DNA from: Methylococcaceae bacterium
GTDB lineage: Bacteria > Pseudomonadota > Gammaproteobacteria > Methylococcales > Methylomonadaceae
Assembly (NCBI GenBank): GCA_005779525.1
Contig: SXIZ01000058.1
Coordinates: 1 to 8,417 of the forward strand
Direction: 5' to 3'
DNA: 8,417 bases
Part shown: positions 6,033 to 8,417 of the stretch, piece after piece
How the letters are laid out: each line of letters starts with the position of its first letter
Numbering within the stretch: position 1 is the first letter of the stretch
Notes under the pieces: generated by a model
What the model saw: only the letters and a program-made list of their open reading frames with translations
Told to the model about the DNA's origin: nothing
Databases searched by the model: none
Translations under genes and position numbers: made by a program

Positions 6033-8270
6033 ATGACTGTCATGCCCTCTTCTTTGTTAGCGATGCGTAATTTAAAATCCCATTTCCTAAATTTTATCGT
6101 TTTATGCCTGTGCTATTTATGCATTAATTCAGCCTACGCACTGGGTGCAGAAGGTTTGTTACGCCCCGAGCAGGCATTCACCGTGACTGCGCAAGCACTC
6201 TCATCCTCTACTCTAGAATTACGCTGGCAAATCAGCCCTGGCTACTATTTATATCGCGACAAAATTCAGGTCAGCTCGTTAGCACCTGAAATCGAATTAG
6301 GCGCGCTCAATCTTCCTGCAGCGCAGCCTAAACACGACCCCAATTTTGGCGAAATGCTGATTTATCGTGAACAGGTCACCGTCACTTTACCTATCAAGCA
6401 GAACAGTCACTTGAGTAGCTTTAAAATTAAAGTCACTCACCAAGGCTGTGCTGATGTGGGTGTGTGTTATCCGCCACAGAAAGCCATTTTAGACATTGCT
6501 CTTCCCGCACAAACAAACGCAGCTTCGGATTTATTGCAGCAATTAGTGCATTCGAGCCTACCCCAAGATTCACTATTACCAGCAGAACAGGCTTTTCAAT
6601 TCAGTGCCTTCGTGAAAGATGCACAGACACTGCATGTCAACTGGCTGATTGCTGATGGCTATTATCTATATCGCGAGAAAACCACACTCAGCCTAGAAAC
6701 TTCTGAAAATGCGGTCAAATTGGGGAGTTATCAAATACCGCATGGTCAAGCAAGACATGACGAAGCCTTTGGTGACGTCGAAATTTTTTTCCACACCCTG
6801 GAATTTGACGTCCCCCTAGATCGCTCGAACAATGCGATGCAGGAAGTCATGTTGCACGCTGGCTTTCAAGGCTGTGCGGAGCGTGGCGTCTGCTATCCGC
6901 CAATTAAACAAAGTATTGCCTTAACGCTACCTGCAGCCACAAGCCTAGCAGTCAGCGAGCATACTCCTCGCTCAGATCAAGACCAGATTATTAGCGCCTT
7001 AAAAACCGATAGTTTTGCGCTGACCTTAATCAGTTTTTTTGGCTTTGGCGTATTACTCGCCTTTACCCCGTGTATTTTTCCTATGATCCCGATTTTATCC
7101 GGCATCATTGTCGGCAAGGGTCGTGAAGTCACTACCAAAACGGCTTTTTTACTTTCATTGAGTTACGTAGTCGCAGGTGCCGTAACCTACACGGGTTTTG
7201 GCATTTTAGCCGCACTTTTTGGCAGCAACTTGCAGGCCACCTTTCAACAGCCCTGGATTATTGGCTTATTTAGCGGCATTTTTGTGATTTTAGCGCTCTC
7301 GATGTTCGGCTTTTATCACTTAGAACTCCCCAAATTTTTACAGGCCAAACTCCATAACTCAAGTGAGAAATTTCGTAATGGCTCCTATTGGGGAGCGGCC
7401 ATCATGGGCAGCTTAGCCTCCCTAATCGTCGGCCCCTGCGTCGCAGCACCATTAGCCGGGGCTTTAATTTATATTGGGCAAACGGGCGATGCCTTGCTGG
7501 GCGGAGCCGCACTGTTTATGATGGGCTTAGGTATGGGGGTCCCCTTATTAATTTTAGGCGCATCTGCAGGAAAACTCTTACCCAAAGCAGGGCACTGGCT
7601 TAATGCGACCAAAGCGGTTTTTGGGGTGATTATGCTCGCTGTTGCGGTATGGATGTTAGACCGGATCTTGCCTGCCGCCATCACCATGCTACTCTGGGCC
7701 TGCCTGTTAATCGTCCCCGCTATGTATTTACGCGCCCTAGACCCCCTACCGGATCACGCTTCAAACTGGAGTCGATTCTTTAAAGGCATCGGGGTCATCA
7801 TGCTGATCTACGGAGTCGTATTATTACTAGGTGTCAGCATGGGCAATTCCAACCCACTGAGTCCGTTGCAAAACGCTAGTGCGAACGCAAACACCAATAA
7901 CAAACCCGGCTTACAATTTCAGCCGGTGCAGTCCTCTGCTGAATTGGACCACCTGCTTGCCCAAGCCAGCGCTGAACAAAAACCTGTAATGCTGGATTTT
8001 TATGCTGATTGGTGTATCTCTTGTAAAGAAATGGAAGCTTACACCTATACCGACCCCCAAGTGCAAGAACGCTTAAGCGGTTTTGTGCTACTTAAAGCCG
8101 ATGTCACCCAAAATTCGGCTGCAGATCAAGCTTTGTTGCAACGCTTTCAACTCATTGGCCCTCCCGCAACGTTGTTTTTTGACAAGCAACAACATGAAAT
8201 CACTAGCTCCCGAGTAATTGGGTTCCTGAACAGTACACAATTTTTAGCGGCAATTCCTGATCTGCGTTAA
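6033..8270 (+). CDS. dsbD: Thiol:disulfide interchange protein DsbD with two tandem N-terminal alpha domains
   Basis: DsbD carries electrons from cytoplasmic thioredoxin across the inner membrane to periplasmic partners such as DsbC and cytochrome c maturation proteins. Order of the 745 residues: signal peptide ending near AYA (34-36); a first DsbD-alpha domain (about 42-160) with Cys139/Cys145 in QGCADVGVCYPP; a second alpha domain (about 182-301) with Cys281/Cys287 in QGCAERGVCYPP; an eight-span beta domain (about 327-605) with Cys347 in FTPCIFPM and Cys469 in VGPCVAAP; an Asn/Ala-rich linker (605-625); and a thioredoxin-like gamma domain with CISC (661-664) in YADWCISCKEME. All redox cysteines are present. 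E. coli DsbD has one alpha domain and about 565 residues, so the extra length is the duplication. The start is uncertain: ATGs at 6033, 6042 and 6063 all lack a Shine-Dalgarno, and Met11 (6063) would give the most typical signal peptide. It diverges from purE and has no plus-strand partner in the window. Confidence 0.96.
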   Translation: MTVMPSSLLAMRNLKSHFLNFIVLCLCYLCINSAYALGAEGLLRPEQAFTVTAQALSSSTLELRWQISPGYYLYRDKIQVSSLAPEIELGALNLPAAQPKHDPNFGEMLIYREQVTVTLPIKQNSHLSSFKIKVTHQGCADVGVCYPPQKAILDIALPAQTNAASDLLQQLVHSSLPQDSLLPAEQAFQFSAFVKDAQTLHVNWLIADGYYLYREKTTLSLETSENAVKLGSYQIPHGQARHDEAFGDVEIFFHTLEFDVPLDRSNNAMQEVMLHAGFQGCAERGVCYPPIKQSIALTLPAATSLAVSEHTPRSDQDQIISALKTDSFALTLISFFGFGVLLAFTPCIFPMIPILSGIIVGKGREVTTKTAFLLSLSYVVAGAVTYTGFGILAALFGSNLQATFQQPWIIGLFSGIFVILALSMFGFYHLELPKFLQAKLHNSSEKFRNGSYWGAAIMGSLASLIVGPCVAAPLAGALIYIGQTGDALLGGAALFMMGLGMGVPLLILGASAGKLLPKAGHWLNATKAVFGVIMLAVAVWMLDRILPAAITMLLWACLLIVPAMYLRALDPLPDHASNWSRFFKGIGVIMLIYGVVLLLGVSMGNSNPLSPLQNASANANTNNKPGLQFQPVQSSAELDHLLAQASAEQKPVMLDFYADWCISCKEMEAYTYTDPQVQERLSGFVLLKADVTQNSAADQALLQRFQLIGPPATLFFDKQQHEITSSRVIGFLNSTQFLAAIPDLR

Positions 8271-8417
8271 ACACCCAGAATCTAACTTTTTATACTGCCC
8301 AAACCTAACACTCAGGATAATTATTTTAGCGGACAAAGCAATCTCTTAGCACTCTAAACATAGCATTTCTTAGTTAACCGTATTCAATAATTGCTCCTTA
8401 TCTAACCACAGACTGAG

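Noticed and set aside
6105..6125. Lipoprotein signal in the Cys-rich DsbD N-terminus
   Set aside because: The cysteines at residues 25, 27 and 30 are inside the hydrophobic core and lack the small residue before Cys required of a lipobox; a normal cleavage site after AYA fits better.
1..8417. CRISPR array, tRNA, rRNA, insertion sequence, toxin-antitoxin or defence locus
   Set aside because: No regularly spaced repeats, no cloverleaf-like segments, no transposase or nuclease motifs; nearly all of the window is accounted for by housekeeping-type genes.

Overview
The window looks like chromosomal DNA of a gammaproteobacterium, most likely a methylotroph or methanotroph. Release factor 3, an overlapping purE-purK pair and a DsbD-type reductase are ordinary gammaproteobacterial housekeeping genes. 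The lifestyle clue is a 346-residue ASKHA-fold protein matching the family tied to tetrahydromethanopterin-linked C1 transfer (archaeal MfnF-like). In bacteria that family is found mainly in organisms that oxidise formaldehyde through H4MPT and methylofuran. The DNA is moderately AT-leaning with A/T-rich third codon positions throughout, and no gene stands out as foreign. Placement in Methylococcales is an inference, not proven by the sequence.

Layout: (1) 1-1846, plus strand: the 3' four-fifths of prfC, then 38 bases later a small flavin reductase-domain gene. (2) 1847-2005: a strong hairpin, U-tailed on both strands, shared with the next gene. (3) 2006-2197, minus strand: an unrecognised 63-residue single-span membrane protein with a good ribosome binding site. 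(4) 2198-2468: non-coding, AT-rich, with a 14-base direct repeat at a 21-base pitch and weak hairpins. (5) 2469-5822, minus strand: a compact four-gene operon read purE-purK-SDR-mfnF-like, with a 4-base overlap, an 18-base gap and a 4-base gap. (6) 5823-6032: a divergent promoter region between purE and dsbD. (7) 6033-8270, plus strand: a dsbD gene encoding two tandem periplasmic alpha domains instead of one. (8) 8271-8417: no clear gene; a 15-codon open tail on the minus strand at the edge may be the end of a neighbour.

How they relate: PurE and PurK act consecutively in purine synthesis, and GTP is the precursor of pterin cofactors including H4MPT. Linking them with an MfnF-like cofactor gene and a short-chain dehydrogenase is therefore suggestive, though co-transcription alone does not show a shared pathway. 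I see no CRISPR array, tRNA, rRNA, insertion sequence or defence system. The points most worth a second look are the purine/C1-cofactor operon, the duplicated DsbD sensor domain, and the orphan small membrane protein with its repeat-bearing upstream region.
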